Below are positions 35,033 through 43,709 of a DNA stretch of 48,135 nt, piece by piece. The translations under genes and the position numbers were made by a program. Each line of letters begins with the position of its first letter. Position 1 is the first letter of the stretch. Under the pieces are notes generated by a model. That model made no database searches and was not told the DNA's origin. It worked only from the letters and a program-made list of their open reading frames with translations. Location: contig JAJDWX010000016.1 in assembly GCA_022825385.1 (NCBI GenBank), positions 1-48,135 of the forward strand, read 5' to 3'. The DNA is from Rhodothermales bacterium (GTDB lineage: Bacteria; Bacteroidota; Rhodothermia; Rhodothermales; VXPQ01).

Positions 35033-35496
35033 GTTGCTTGTTCGTCGGGTGGATTGGATTCCCCGGTTTCCAAAGACGCGGGAAAGGCGGAAAAAGCCGG
35101 ATGCTTCCATGCGTACAGGAACCCAACGAGGCCAAGATACGTCATGGTTCCGGGCGCCAGGGCCGGCATGGCCCCCTGAAGCGCTTCGAAGATCAGTTCC
35201 CAGCCCGCTGCCGAGGGGTTCATTTCCCGTTCGAATTCGAGGTTGCTTTGGTAGTGCAACCAGCTGCCCACCGCGCCCGCCGCGACGAACAGCGCCATGC
35301 AGCACTGGAATGCGCGGAGGATGCGGGCGTTTTTGACAAAAAGCCGGATTGCAAGGAGCGCCAGGCTCAGTCCAATGAGAGCGAGCGGCGCACGCTGCCA
35401 GAATGCTTCGTAGTGGCCCAGCAAGAACAATTCGCTTCCGGCGCCCAGCGCGCCCAGCAGAAACAGTAGTAGCAGCAGCGGGCGGATTCGCTTCAT
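35029..35496 (-). CDS. Small membrane protein of unknown function
   Basis: This 155-residue protein has about four predicted membrane helices (LLLLLFLLGALGAGSELFLL, APLALIGLSLALLAIRLF, CCMALFVAAGAVGSWL, TMTYLGLVGFLYAW) and an acidic soluble tail (ETGESNPPDEQAT). I do not recognise the family. It is translationally coupled to the HhH protein through an ATGA overlap, so the two probably act together at the envelope. Confidence 0.7.
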   Translation of the reverse strand: MKRIRPLLLLLFLLGALGAGSELFLLGHYEAFWQRAPLALIGLSLALLAIRLFVKNARILRAFQCCMALFVAAGAVGSWLHYQSNLEFEREMNPSAAGWELIFEALQGAMPALAPGTMTYLGLVGFLYAWKHPAFSAFPASLETGESNPPDEQAT

Positions 35497-35563
35497 GTGT
35501 GTGCGGGGGGGGGGCGTGGTTGCCTGATCGAGTTCGCTCTGTTGGACTTCGCCGCGCTTCGTT

Positions 35564-36211
35564 TTATTCCTTTTGCGTTTTCCGGGAAAGCGCGTCTGGC
35601 GCCCCGTCGAAGAAATCCACTTCGCCGGATTTCAGGGAATAGGCTGCGCCAACCACGAGCAAACGCCCCTCGTCCATGAGATGCCGGAGAATTTCCGAAT
35701 CGCGCCGCAGCGTTTGTACGGTCCTCCGCACATGGGCCCGCATCGCTTTGTTCAGCAATGCGTCTTCCTCGTCGGGCGCCGCCGTCGCCAGCAAGGGTTC
35801 CACGGCGGGGCGGATGCGCCGGACAATGGCCGCGAGATTGTCCGAGAGCGGGGCGTCCGGCTGCCGCAGGCTTTCCAGCGTGGCTCCGACTGCGCCGCAT
35901 CCGGTGTGGCCCAGCGCCACGAGCAGGCTTGCGCCGAGATGCTGCGCCGCGTACTCTGCGCTGCCGATCTGGGACGGGGCCGCAATGTTTCCGGCTACGC
36001 GGATCACGAACAGGTCTCCATATCCCTGGTCGAAAATCTGCTCGACCGGCACCCGGGAATCGGAACAGGCCAGCACGGTGGCGAAGGGCGCCTGCCCCGC
36101 AACGAATTGTTTGCGCTTTTCCTGCGAGAGCGCCTCGGTGCGCCGTATGCCGTTTGCGAAGCGGCGGTTGCCTTGCCGTAGCCGTTCGAGGGCTTCAAGA
36201 GGCGGAATCAT
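35564..36211 (-). CDS. Beta-class carbonic anhydrase
   Basis: This cytoplasmic zinc enzyme interconverts CO2 and bicarbonate. The 215-residue protein has the beta-class zinc ligands and dyad: ACSDSR (Cys49, Asp51, Arg53) and GHTGCG (His102, Cys105), with IRVAGNIA between. Length and motifs are complete, so it should be active. The start overlaps the end of the CPA2 antiporter gene by 17 bases, suggesting a shared transcript. It probably serves anaplerotic bicarbonate supply or pH control, together with the antiporter. Confidence 0.95.
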   Translation of the reverse strand: MIPPLEALERLRQGNRRFANGIRRTEALSQEKRKQFVAGQAPFATVLACSDSRVPVEQIFDQGYGDLFVIRVAGNIAAPSQIGSAEYAAQHLGASLLVALGHTGCGAVGATLESLRQPDAPLSDNLAAIVRRIRPAVEPLLATAAPDEEDALLNKAMRAHVRRTVQTLRRDSEILRHLMDEGRLLVVGAAYSLKSGEVDFFDGAPDALSRKTQKE

Positions 36212-37859
36212 GGGTTGCGGTTTTGGTGGCGTGCAATGCGGCGAGGCTGGCGTCTACGATGGCGACACTGGTCGTGTTTTCCGCCGTGACGACTTTCGTG
36301 GCTCCGGCGGCTTGCAAGGCGTCCTTGTCCATGTCGTACCAGGCCCTTGCGATGATGGGCAGGCGCGGGGCTATTTTGCGAATGCCGCGCACCGCAAGTT
36401 CGGCGGCGCGAGTGTCGTTGATGCTGATTACGACCAGCCGGGCATGCCTGCATCCGAGGCTTTCCAGTACTTCCGGCTGCGTAATGTCTCCAAGGACCGC
36501 CCGGTTTCCGGCTGCTTTTGCGGCCCGGACGTTATCGGCGTTTACGTCTACGGCAATGGAAGCCATGCCCCTGTCCTGTATCGCCCGGCACACTTCCTTC
36601 CCCGTCAGGCCATATCCGGCCACGACGACATGCCCGCTGTGCGGTTCGCGCGCATCCACGCCGGGCGGTTCTGCGTCCAGTACGCGATTCAGCCACGGGA
36701 TGCGGGACGCGCTGAGCGCCAGCCTGGGGCCGAACGCGATCGCTACGGGCGTAAGCAGCATGGACAGGATGATCGCCGTGAGCAGATTGTGGGATAACGT
36801 GGCGTCGAGGAGTTCGAATCCCGAAGCGTTGTTCAAAAGCACGAACGAGAACTCCCCGATCTGGCACAGCGTGGCCGCCGACAGGACGCCTACGCGAACA
36901 GGCATACGCAGGATCATCGCCGTTCCCCAAATGATGACGAATTTACCGACGAGAATCATGCCCAGCAGCCCAACGGTCGAGGTCAGGTGGGCGAGCACGT
37001 CCGAAACGTCCAGCAGCATGCCTACGGAAACGAAGAAGAGGCTGGCGAATATTTCCCGCGCAGGAATCAGGTCCGACATGGCCTGGTGGCGAAATTCGCT
37101 TCCGGCCACGATCAGTCCTGCGAGAAACGCGCCGAGCGCCAGAGAAATGCCCGCCAGCGACAGGGCCCACGCGGTCCCGAAACAGACGAGAAATACGGCA
37201 AGAACGAAAATATCCCGCTGCCTGGTTCTGGCGACGATGGCGAGCAGGGGCGGGACCAGATAACGGGCCGCCGCCAGCACGGCCGCAAGAATGATCAACG
37301 CCGTGCCGGCCGCCAGCAAAATCTCCTGGACGGTTCCGCTGCCTCCGGCCAGAATGGGCACGGCCAGAATCATCGGGACCACGCACAAATCCTGAAAGAC
37401 CAGAATGCCTACGGCCAGCCGTCCGTGCGGCGCCTCCAGTTCGCCGCGCGTAGACAGTCCGCGCAAGACCACGGCGGTGCTGGATATGGCGACGACGCAT
37501 CCCAGAAATATCGCGGACCCCGGCGCCAGCCCGAATGCTTTGGCTACGAGGGCGGTGCACGCCACGGTGAGCGTTACCTGAATGCCGCCGCCGAGGAGCA
37601 CGGCTTTCCAGAAACGCCGCAGCCGATCCAGCGAGAGTTCCAGTCCGATGCCGAACAGCAGCAGCGCAATGCCGATTTCTGCCAGGACCTCCACATGATG
37701 CGTATCGTCTACCAGGGCCAATGCCGTAGGCCCGACCAGCGCGCCCGTTAGAATAAACCCGGCGATGGACGGGACGCCCGCGCGGCGCAGCGCGGTGACG
37801 ACGACGATGGCCGCCCCCAGCACGATGACCAGGTCTTTGAGGTAGGTGATTTCGGGCAT
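36195..37859 (-). CDS. CPA2-family cation:proton antiporter with RCK (TrkA-N) domain
   Basis: This 554-residue inner-membrane KefB/KefC-like protein exchanges K+ or Na+ for protons. The transport domain (about 1-380) contains LLFGIGLELSLDRL, AISSTAVVLRGL, the FQDLCVVP segment with the conserved membrane aspartate, and FFVSVGMLLDVS. A TrkA-N nucleotide-binding domain follows (about 400-520) with the Rossmann motif VVVAGYGLTGKEVCRA. KefB/C relatives are gated by glutathione adducts or NAD(H), but here the regulator is unknown. It overlaps the carbonic anhydrase gene by 17 bases. Confidence 0.93.
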   Translation of the reverse strand: MPEITYLKDLVIVLGAAIVVVTALRRAGVPSIAGFILTGALVGPTALALVDDTHHVEVLAEIGIALLLFGIGLELSLDRLRRFWKAVLLGGGIQVTLTVACTALVAKAFGLAPGSAIFLGCVVAISSTAVVLRGLSTRGELEAPHGRLAVGILVFQDLCVVPMILAVPILAGGSGTVQEILLAAGTALIILAAVLAAARYLVPPLLAIVARTRQRDIFVLAVFLVCFGTAWALSLAGISLALGAFLAGLIVAGSEFRHQAMSDLIPAREIFASLFFVSVGMLLDVSDVLAHLTSTVGLLGMILVGKFVIIWGTAMILRMPVRVGVLSAATLCQIGEFSFVLLNNASGFELLDATLSHNLLTAIILSMLLTPVAIAFGPRLALSASRIPWLNRVLDAEPPGVDAREPHSGHVVVAGYGLTGKEVCRAIQDRGMASIAVDVNADNVRAAKAAGNRAVLGDITQPEVLESLGCRHARLVVISINDTRAAELAVRGIRKIAPRLPIIARAWYDMDKDALQAAGATKVVTAENTTSVAIVDASLAALHATKTATHDSAS

Positions 37860-37893
37860 GGGCCTTTCTTTTTATGAATACGACCTGGCCGAT

Positions 37894-37960
37894 GCAGAAT
37901 ACGTCGCCGGGTATTCTGCTGCCCAGCTCTGGGAGAGATTGTGCGGACAGCACCTGCACA
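37894..37960 (-). promoter_or_regulatory. Cluster of hairpins before the antiporter gene
   Basis: The 166-base gap between the defence island and the antiporter contains gcagaatac (37894-37902) facing gtattctgc (37911-37919), a perfect 9-base stem; cccag/ctggg at 37922-37933; and gattgtgc facing gcacaat at about 37938-37961. They could be the terminator of the pglZ operon, a structured leader of the antiporter, or scars at the island boundary. Confidence 0.4.
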
Positions 37961-38025
37961 ATTTACGGAAGCCCCCGGTGCCCATCTCTCTTTTTGGGCG
38001 AATTGTCTAAAACTACTTCGGAAGG

Positions 38026-38802
38026 TCATTTTATCCCCCCCTTTTCATGCAGCATCACAAGGCTATCATCCAGTCCGTGCCGCAGGATACTCAGACGAGG
38101 CGAGAGCGACGCCACATGTTCGGCTGAGATATGGGTCAATCGCAATGGAAAGATGCTCGGGCTGTCGAGCAGTTCGTTTATGGCGGCCGACCCGTTCGCC
38201 CGGGCGCGGAGAGATGCTTCCATCATCCAGGCGATGAGTTTGGGTTCTTCAACCAGATAGTGGTTTCCTTGGCTGTAAGTCCCCTTGACTTGCGTTTCTT
38301 CCAGTACGTCCCAGTCGATAAAGCTGCGCAGGACATATCGAACTCGACGAGAGACCGTTTCGCGCTCTCCGTATTGTTCCCGCGCTCTGCGTTGTATTTG
38401 ATCGCTTGCCGCCGTGCCTTGAAGTCTGAGTAGCCGTCCTGTACGGGCGGCTACCGAACCCCAAAAAGGGTAAACCGCCATGGTCATGCCCCAGTGAACT
38501 GCAATATGGTCTTTTTTAGGCAGGCTCGAGAGTAGATTAAGCCCATCCTTCCGAAGGGGATGGAGAGTGTCTGAAACGCCCGTCCAAATCCTCAACAAAA
38601 TGGTGATTGTTTTGTCGAGCGAACCTCGCACATTGGCGTTGCTGGAGCGGAACGCATCTGAAAGTTCCTCCTGCAGGATAGGTTTAATTTCATGCGCTTC
38701 GTTCCCGGCCAGGACCAGATAGGCAGTTCGCTCTAACCAGTCAAGCCGAACAAGGCGATCAAGGCCAATCTGGCTGTGCCGTCGGTCTATCCCTGTGCTC
38801 AT
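38026..38802 (-). CDS. Unknown protein coupled to PglZ
   Basis: I do not recognise this 258-residue soluble protein. Its middle (RRAREQYGERETVSRRVRYV, then FIDWDVLEETQVKGTY) looks like a winged-helix segment with a wing rich in polar residues. The N-terminal third is helical. Its ATG overlaps the pglZ stop by four bases (ATGA at 38799-38802), so it is co-translated with PglZ and very likely a partner. It sits where type 3 BREX loci carry brxA, and BrxA is a winged-helix DNA-binding protein, but I see no convincing DUF1819 signature. It is intact, unlike most of the island upstream. Confidence 0.7.
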   Translation of the reverse strand: MSTGIDRRHSQIGLDRLVRLDWLERTAYLVLAGNEAHEIKPILQEELSDAFRSSNANVRGSLDKTITILLRIWTGVSDTLHPLRKDGLNLLSSLPKKDHIAVHWGMTMAVYPFWGSVAARTGRLLRLQGTAASDQIQRRAREQYGERETVSRRVRYVLRSFIDWDVLEETQVKGTYSQGNHYLVEEPKLIAWMMEASLRARANGSAAINELLDSPSIFPLRLTHISAEHVASLSPRLSILRHGLDDSLVMLHEKGGIK

Positions 38803-40805
38803 GTGTCCCTCCTTTCGATCTGAACAAGCGGGACGATGAGTTCTTCGAGGGTGGCGCCGCCATGGCCGACAAGGTTTTCGGTCTTGCGGACAAACGCGGC
38901 GCGAGGTGGAGCAAGCAAGGGAAGATAATCCTCGGGCAGTCCGATAGGCGGCCATTCCAAAGCGTCCGGGAATCGTTCCTTGATCCGACCTCGCAGCAAG
39001 GAATCGGGATAAATCCGAGCGCGTTCTCCGCGCAGGTCAGCCACGGCTCCTTCGGCAGGTCGGCCACAACCCGATGCTTCGATATTGCCGTGATCCGACG
39101 ACAGGTAAGCACAAAATCCGTTCTCCAGAAGCAAGTCGAACAGTTGCGTCATGAATGGCCCACTGGCCCACTGGCGAACCTGGTTGTGCATGCCTGCTGC
39201 GCCAAGTTCCATGCCGTGCATGATCTTGTCCACTTTATCGACAACCAGACCGACAACCCGCGTCTTGGGCCGGGCAACAATCTCTTCCACCCTTTCCAGT
39301 GTGCCGTTTCCCAATCCCTTGGCATATGCGACTTCCTGCTCTGTCAGCCCCTGGTCGATCCAAAACTGCGTCCACAACACCGGTTCTTTGTCGGTGGCAT
39401 GGATGCTGTTCGGGAAATAGATCGGTGGTTTTCCTGCAAAGGCAGCCTGTCGCGAAACAGACGTGATGGTTGGTATCCAGGCGAACACCGCGTTCTCGCG
39501 AAAGCGGTAATTGGGTCGCAGCCTGGCGATTTCCTTTCGGATGACGATCCACTGATCCAGCGCAAGGCCGTCCACCACGACGAACGCAGCTTTGTGATGC
39601 CTGGCGTCGTTGACGTGGCGGGCGAGGAAACGGGGAATATGGTGGAGCATAACCGGAGGAACTGGAGGCAGGTTGATCAATCCTGCGTAGCGTTTTGTCA
39701 GCCACGGCACAAGTGCGGCATCAATCTGAGATTGAAGCGCTCTCATCTTCTGATGCACCGATTCCGGCAGCGCCTCATTTGTATCCAGTACCAACGCCAT
39801 AAGCCCCGCCCATGTTTTGGCAAATTGGAGCCAGCCATCGTACCGTGTTTCCTCATTCGGAATATCGGAGGCCAAGGTATTGAGGAGTCCCTCCACGCGC
39901 CTCCCCCGGTCCGCCCGCTCGTTGGTTCGGATGCCGATGGCGAGCCAGGTTCTGGAGAACGACTCGGCTTGATCATGGGAAACCGTTTCAAGCAGTCCTT
40001 CGACAAAGAGGTTGTCGATGTAGACACGGATGTCGTCATGGTCGAAGGGCAAGTTCGAAGGGCCGGGATACGTAAGGCCGTAAGGCTTCTCATCCTCGTG
40101 AACGCTGGTGGTATCCTGGGTTGCCGACCGATTTAAGAAGATGGGCCAGCGTTCCTGGAGAAATGCGAAAAAGGCTTCTCGATCCGGGGTAATCGTTTCA
40201 AGGGGCCACTCTTCAAAACCGCTCTGTTGGCGCAGGACCTGAATAAAGCGCTTGTCAAGCAAAGCAGGGATGCGTTGCTCCCGATAGTGGCGGCGCAGCA
40301 GCGCCCGCAGCAGATCGGACGGCTTGCGAATGAGTTCCGGGGCGATCTCAAAGACATGGCGCAGAACGAATTCCTTTGTAGCGTTGTCGCCCAGTACTCC
40401 GGGGACGTGCCGCTTCTGGGCTTCGTAGAGCGCATCCAGATCCCCCCGATCCAAGGCGGTCACGATTGGATAGCTCAGGTTGGGGAATATCTCCCCGAGG
40501 TTGAATGAAAGTGTCCGACCGGTCTGGAGCAGATCGTATGGCAGACAGCCGAGGTCGCTTTCCGCAGAGCGTAGCACGACTACCAAATCCGTCTGATCAC
40601 CCTGGTCCCAGCGGGAGCGAAATCCGGATTCGTAAGCGTAGCGAAAGGTGACATGATCCTCGAACGGAACCAATTCAAAACCACGCTCGCGTATGTCTGC
40701 AAGAACGCCTTCTTCCAGGAGCAGACCATCCGGATCGGCAACCAGGGTCAGCCGGGCGACATGTGGAGCGAACTCCCTGAGAATCTGATCGCGCCAGTTA
40801 TTCAT
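38799..40805 (-). CDS. pglZ: PglZ-domain phosphatase, BREX type 3-like
   Basis: PglZ is an alkaline-phosphatase-superfamily protein central to BREX phage-defence loci. This 668-residue protein starts MNNWRDQILREF after a strong Shine-Dalgarno (ggaggt at 40809-40814). The phosphatase-fold half has VVVDGLALDQW near residue 410 and LSSDHGNIEA near 570, the metal-site motifs. The length and the N-terminal half (ADPDGLLLEEGVLADI, FNLGEIFPNLSYP) match my memory of type 3 BREX PglZ better than the longer type 1 form. The open frame reaches 41027, but this is read-through of the duplicated leader in another frame. No brxC or pglX lies nearby, so it is an orphan or belongs to a reduced system with the coupled downstream gene. 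Confidence 0.88.
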   Translation of the reverse strand: MNNWRDQILREFAPHVARLTLVADPDGLLLEEGVLADIRERGFELVPFEDHVTFRYAYESGFRSRWDQGDQTDLVVVLRSAESDLGCLPYDLLQTGRTLSFNLGEIFPNLSYPIVTALDRGDLDALYEAQKRHVPGVLGDNATKEFVLRHVFEIAPELIRKPSDLLRALLRRHYREQRIPALLDKRFIQVLRQQSGFEEWPLETITPDREAFFAFLQERWPIFLNRSATQDTTSVHEDEKPYGLTYPGPSNLPFDHDDIRVYIDNLFVEGLLETVSHDQAESFSRTWLAIGIRTNERADRGRRVEGLLNTLASDIPNEETRYDGWLQFAKTWAGLMALVLDTNEALPESVHQKMRALQSQIDAALVPWLTKRYAGLINLPPVPPVMLHHIPRFLARHVNDARHHKAAFVVVDGLALDQWIVIRKEIARLRPNYRFRENAVFAWIPTITSVSRQAAFAGKPPIYFPNSIHATDKEPVLWTQFWIDQGLTEQEVAYAKGLGNGTLERVEEIVARPKTRVVGLVVDKVDKIMHGMELGAAGMHNQVRQWASGPFMTQLFDLLLENGFCAYLSSDHGNIEASGCGRPAEGAVADLRGERARIYPDSLLRGRIKERFPDALEWPPIGLPEDYLPLLAPPRAAFVRKTENLVGHGGATLEELIVPLVQIERRDT

Positions 40806-41034
40806 GGGTACCTCCTTCAACCCGTAAGATAACGAGAGGCGCCATTTCCGGCAGTGGTCCTGTTTCTGAATCCTGCAGGGGGGCGAACCTGGATACAGGG
40901 ACGCGGACCACCGAATCGCGGCCGGGCAGCCATACCCGACAGGTCGTCTCACCCCAAAGCGCCTGGGTCTTGATGACCTGGCAATTTTGTCCATGGTCCA
41001 GACTGAAATACCAACTGTTTGTATCAATCTTCAT
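40798..41034 (-). pseudogene. N-terminal remnant of SNF2/BrxH-type helicase (copy 1)
   Basis: A 78-codon frame from MKIDTNSWYFSLDHGQ continues CRVWLPGRDSVVRVPVSRF, a small beta-barrel-like opening found before the helicase core of large SNF2-type enzymes of defence loci. In type 3 BREX the helicase gene directly precedes pglZ, as this does. Everything after about residue 65 is missing and the frame ends in GGTHE and a stop that overlaps the pglZ start. Met at 41049 is an alternative start. It could alternatively be a genuine small protein kept in two copies. Confidence 0.5.
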
Positions 41035-41070
41035 TATGAAACAGTTCACTAGGTTCCAGGGTTTTTTCTT
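40802..41070 (-). repeat. 270-bp direct repeat, copy 1 (before pglZ)
   Basis: This stretch matches 44006-44275 at roughly nine of ten bases, in the same orientation. It includes a short end of the DUF262-type gene (aaaccctggaac), the helicase N-terminal remnant, the Shine-Dalgarno ggaggt and an ATGA start. Copy 2 has one net extra base near its end (a C-run), which shifts the frame of the remnant. The two copies bracket the helicase-nuclease gene and IS3 relic. Confidence 0.85.
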
Positions 41071-41076
41071 GAGTTC

Positions 41077-43704
41077 TCAACTGCTGCTTCCCCTACCGCC
41101 ACGTTTTTCCATGTCGGCAACAGGCATTTGGGAAAGCCTTTTCATCAATTGCATAGGTGTAAGGCTGCCCGCTGTGAGTTCGCGTGATAGCTCCTCAAGG
41201 ACTTTCTCATCACTGAGATCGGTCAACTTCGATCTGACTCGACGGAGGATGCCAGCAGTCTCGTCAAACAATTCCTTCAGTTGTGCAGGGGTCACATGGT
41301 AAAGAGACTCAGCATGAGCAATGGCCTCTGGATATACTGCTACACGTGGGCTCTCAATCAGACAGAGAATTTTGGTATTATCTTCACACGTTCGATTGGC
41401 ACGGACCCAGTTACCGTGGCTTTTCGCCTGCCGGATGTCATTGACTCCGATAGGGTCGCTTGGCGTGTGTTCCGATTTGGCCTCATGTACTACATAGATC
41501 AGATTTCCAACTGACCAAATGCAATCAGGCGCAGCGTCTCCTTCTGGCAATTCTGAGTAGAAACCAAGCATCTCGCCTAGCCCCTTGAGTCCTTGATGAA
41601 ATGCTTTGTGCTCGGTGGATTGGATGTTATTCTTGACCTGAGTGAGTTGCTGTTCAAAACGCGGCCCGACAGCACCCCAATTTGCCAAATGCCTTCGGAT
41701 CGTCTCAACGGCTATCGCAGTTTTTTCATCGACTTCCAGAGTCTCGTCACCTGCCTCGAATGATCGCCCCAAGCGTGCAAACCAGCTAACGCCGATACAA
41801 CATCGAGCGGCACGTTTAAGGAAGTCGCGGGCGGTATCTTGATAAGCTTCCCCTCCAGTGGTCTCATAAAGAGCTATCGCTGCTTCAGCAGAAAGGTAGT
41901 ACCACCATGCTCGATATGCCTTTGTCTCATCACCACCAAGTGCGTCCGCGGCTTTTCGGGCGTGTTCAAGCGCATCCTCAAAATTGTTGCTCCACATTGC
42001 ATAGAGATAGGAAACCTCATTGGCAACCACAGAATTTAGCTTCCTTGAGATTGGGTCATCATGACGCGAACAGCCATCTCGCAGAGCGAGAATTGCAGTC
42101 TCTGCGTCTTCCCAGTCATCTGCCCTTGATAAGAACGCATTCCATAATTTCTTAAAATCTTCTGCAGATTTTTCTCTGGAATTCTCTATGCCGAATTTAA
42201 TCTCCGCCTGTAATTCCGGATTGAAGATTCGGCGGTTTTCATTCTTCAGAAGAAAATCAACCAACCGACGCCCGATCACGAACACAGCAGCATAGTCATT
42301 ATCAGATCGCGTACACCTGCCAACACCTTGGGTAAAACGCGTTATCACGCGATCTCGCAATAGCGAAAAGGCTGCTATTTTGGACCATAGGAACTTCTCC
42401 TGCAGATTGACCCCGCTGGGTAGTCCACAAAAAATCAGCAGGCGACAGGTCTCGTCAGGTAAATCTAATCCGTCGTAACGCGAAAGAAGCAAGGCGGAGT
42501 TAGTGCTGGTCAGGAATGGGTCGATACTGTCCTCAATATCATCAGCATGAAGTATTTTCATATCCAATCGATCAATAGCGTTGACCAGACCGGTAGCCTC
42601 AGAGTCATGTCGGCTAGGAACGAGAATAAGGCTTCTGTTGAACTCTTGCACCGCATCTTCTACAACTTCAATCATCTCCTCGCTAGTCATTGATAGTTCC
42701 GGAATGAGGAATAATCTCCGTCCGCTACCTCGTTTGTCCCATCCTGAGGGAAGAGGCAGACGCTTTATGGATTTGACACCGGTAATACGTTCCAGTTCTC
42801 CACCAGCCCCTAAAGTTGCCGACATATAAACCCTTTGAGCCGCCTGCTCGAATGGTGCATGAGTTTGAGTTGGTGGAATGAATGGCCGGATGAGAATTGC
42901 ATCCCAAGAAATAAAAAAATTACAGGCGGCGAGGTGATCTTTAACAACGTCCCACGCGTACCATGGCGATGTTTTTTCTTCGAGATTCTCGTCAAGCAAG
43001 TCTCTGATAGCATCCGCGTGTTTACGGATTGAAGCGCCAGCGACTATCTCTATCATGCCGGCTTTCTTTGGGTCCCAATCGGTATGACCTGAAATGTCTG
43101 AATAAAATCCTGAATCAAATGCATTTCGCAGAAGTTCCACAATCGCAAGGTAGGTGTCAGGACTGGCTGAGCGAGATATTTTCACGGACCACATGCTGAC
43201 CATGAAATTTTCGCCAGCATGAGCATCGTCCAGAATCAATGTCTGGGCAGCTTCTATCCGTGGATTGATATTGAATACCCCACTATATGTAGTTATTGCA
43301 ATAGCACGACTTGATTGATATTCGCTGAACTCTTGCGGAGGGTAGTCGCGTTGCTTTCCAACCAATACGTAGGCTCTAATTCCATATTCATTTGCCTGCG
43401 ACCCAACTTGGCGAGCAAGCTGGCGAGTGGGGCATAGGTAAGCTACACGAGTACCAAGTGCCTGTCGTCGCCATTCTGCGATTAGTAATCCTACAAGCGT
43501 CTTCCCTGATCCCGTAGGAAGCTCAATAGCAACATCTCGTTCTTCAAGATGTTGCTGGTGGTAGGCCCGAAGAAGATCGGCCTGATGTGACCAAAGGTGC
43601 TTAATGTCTGGAGCCCTTCCTCGCAAGTTGTGGAAAAGTGTTTCTGGATCAGCAGGCCCGGCTGTTTTGGTGAAGTCGGTTTTGAAAATTGATTTATTAG
43701 CCAT
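41077..43704 (-). CDS. DEAD/DEAH helicase with C-terminal PD-(D/E)XK-like nuclease site
   Basis: This 875-residue superfamily 2 protein has a Q-like motif HLWSHQADLL (about 37-46), Walker A ELPTGSGKT (61-69), motif II LILDDAHAGE (156-165; DDAH), motif III MSATLG (294-299), the motif V region LSRYDGLDLPDETCR (408-421) and motif VI QGVGRCTRSD (459-468). After a helical middle the C-terminus reads APDCIWSVGN, then VVHEAKSE: an Asp about 14 residues before Glu-Ala-Lys, followed by a DIRQAKSH helix. This is the layout of a PD-(D/E)XK nuclease. The gene is visibly A/T-richer than its neighbours, suggesting separate acquisition. Its start is 5 bases from the IS3 relic. It is a probable antiphage helicase-nuclease. 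Confidence 0.85.
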   Translation of the reverse strand: MANKSIFKTDFTKTAGPADPETLFHNLRGRAPDIKHLWSHQADLLRAYHQQHLEERDVAIELPTGSGKTLVGLLIAEWRRQALGTRVAYLCPTRQLARQVGSQANEYGIRAYVLVGKQRDYPPQEFSEYQSSRAIAITTYSGVFNINPRIEAAQTLILDDAHAGENFMVSMWSVKISRSASPDTYLAIVELLRNAFDSGFYSDISGHTDWDPKKAGMIEIVAGASIRKHADAIRDLLDENLEEKTSPWYAWDVVKDHLAACNFFISWDAILIRPFIPPTQTHAPFEQAAQRVYMSATLGAGGELERITGVKSIKRLPLPSGWDKRGSGRRLFLIPELSMTSEEMIEVVEDAVQEFNRSLILVPSRHDSEATGLVNAIDRLDMKILHADDIEDSIDPFLTSTNSALLLSRYDGLDLPDETCRLLIFCGLPSGVNLQEKFLWSKIAAFSLLRDRVITRFTQGVGRCTRSDNDYAAVFVIGRRLVDFLLKNENRRIFNPELQAEIKFGIENSREKSAEDFKKLWNAFLSRADDWEDAETAILALRDGCSRHDDPISRKLNSVVANEVSYLYAMWSNNFEDALEHARKAADALGGDETKAYRAWWYYLSAEAAIALYETTGGEAYQDTARDFLKRAARCCIGVSWFARLGRSFEAGDETLEVDEKTAIAVETIRRHLANWGAVGPRFEQQLTQVKNNIQSTEHKAFHQGLKGLGEMLGFYSELPEGDAAPDCIWSVGNLIYVVHEAKSEHTPSDPIGVNDIRQAKSHGNWVRANRTCEDNTKILCLIESPRVAVYPEAIAHAESLYHVTPAQLKELFDETAGILRRVRSKLTDLSDEKVLEELSRELTAGSLTPMQLMKRLSQMPVADMEKRGGRGSSS

Positions 43705-43709
43705 TATGT

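Noticed and set aside
38026-38802. Naming the pglZ-coupled gene brxA
   Set aside because: Position and possible winged-helix character fit, but I cannot see the DUF1819 sequence signature, so it was left as unknown.
40806-41027. Extended N-terminus of PglZ starting MIQTVGISVW
   Set aside because: The extension is the duplicated helicase-stub DNA read in another frame. A similar extension appears in copy 2 with no pglZ. The start after the ggaggt site at 40805 is far better.
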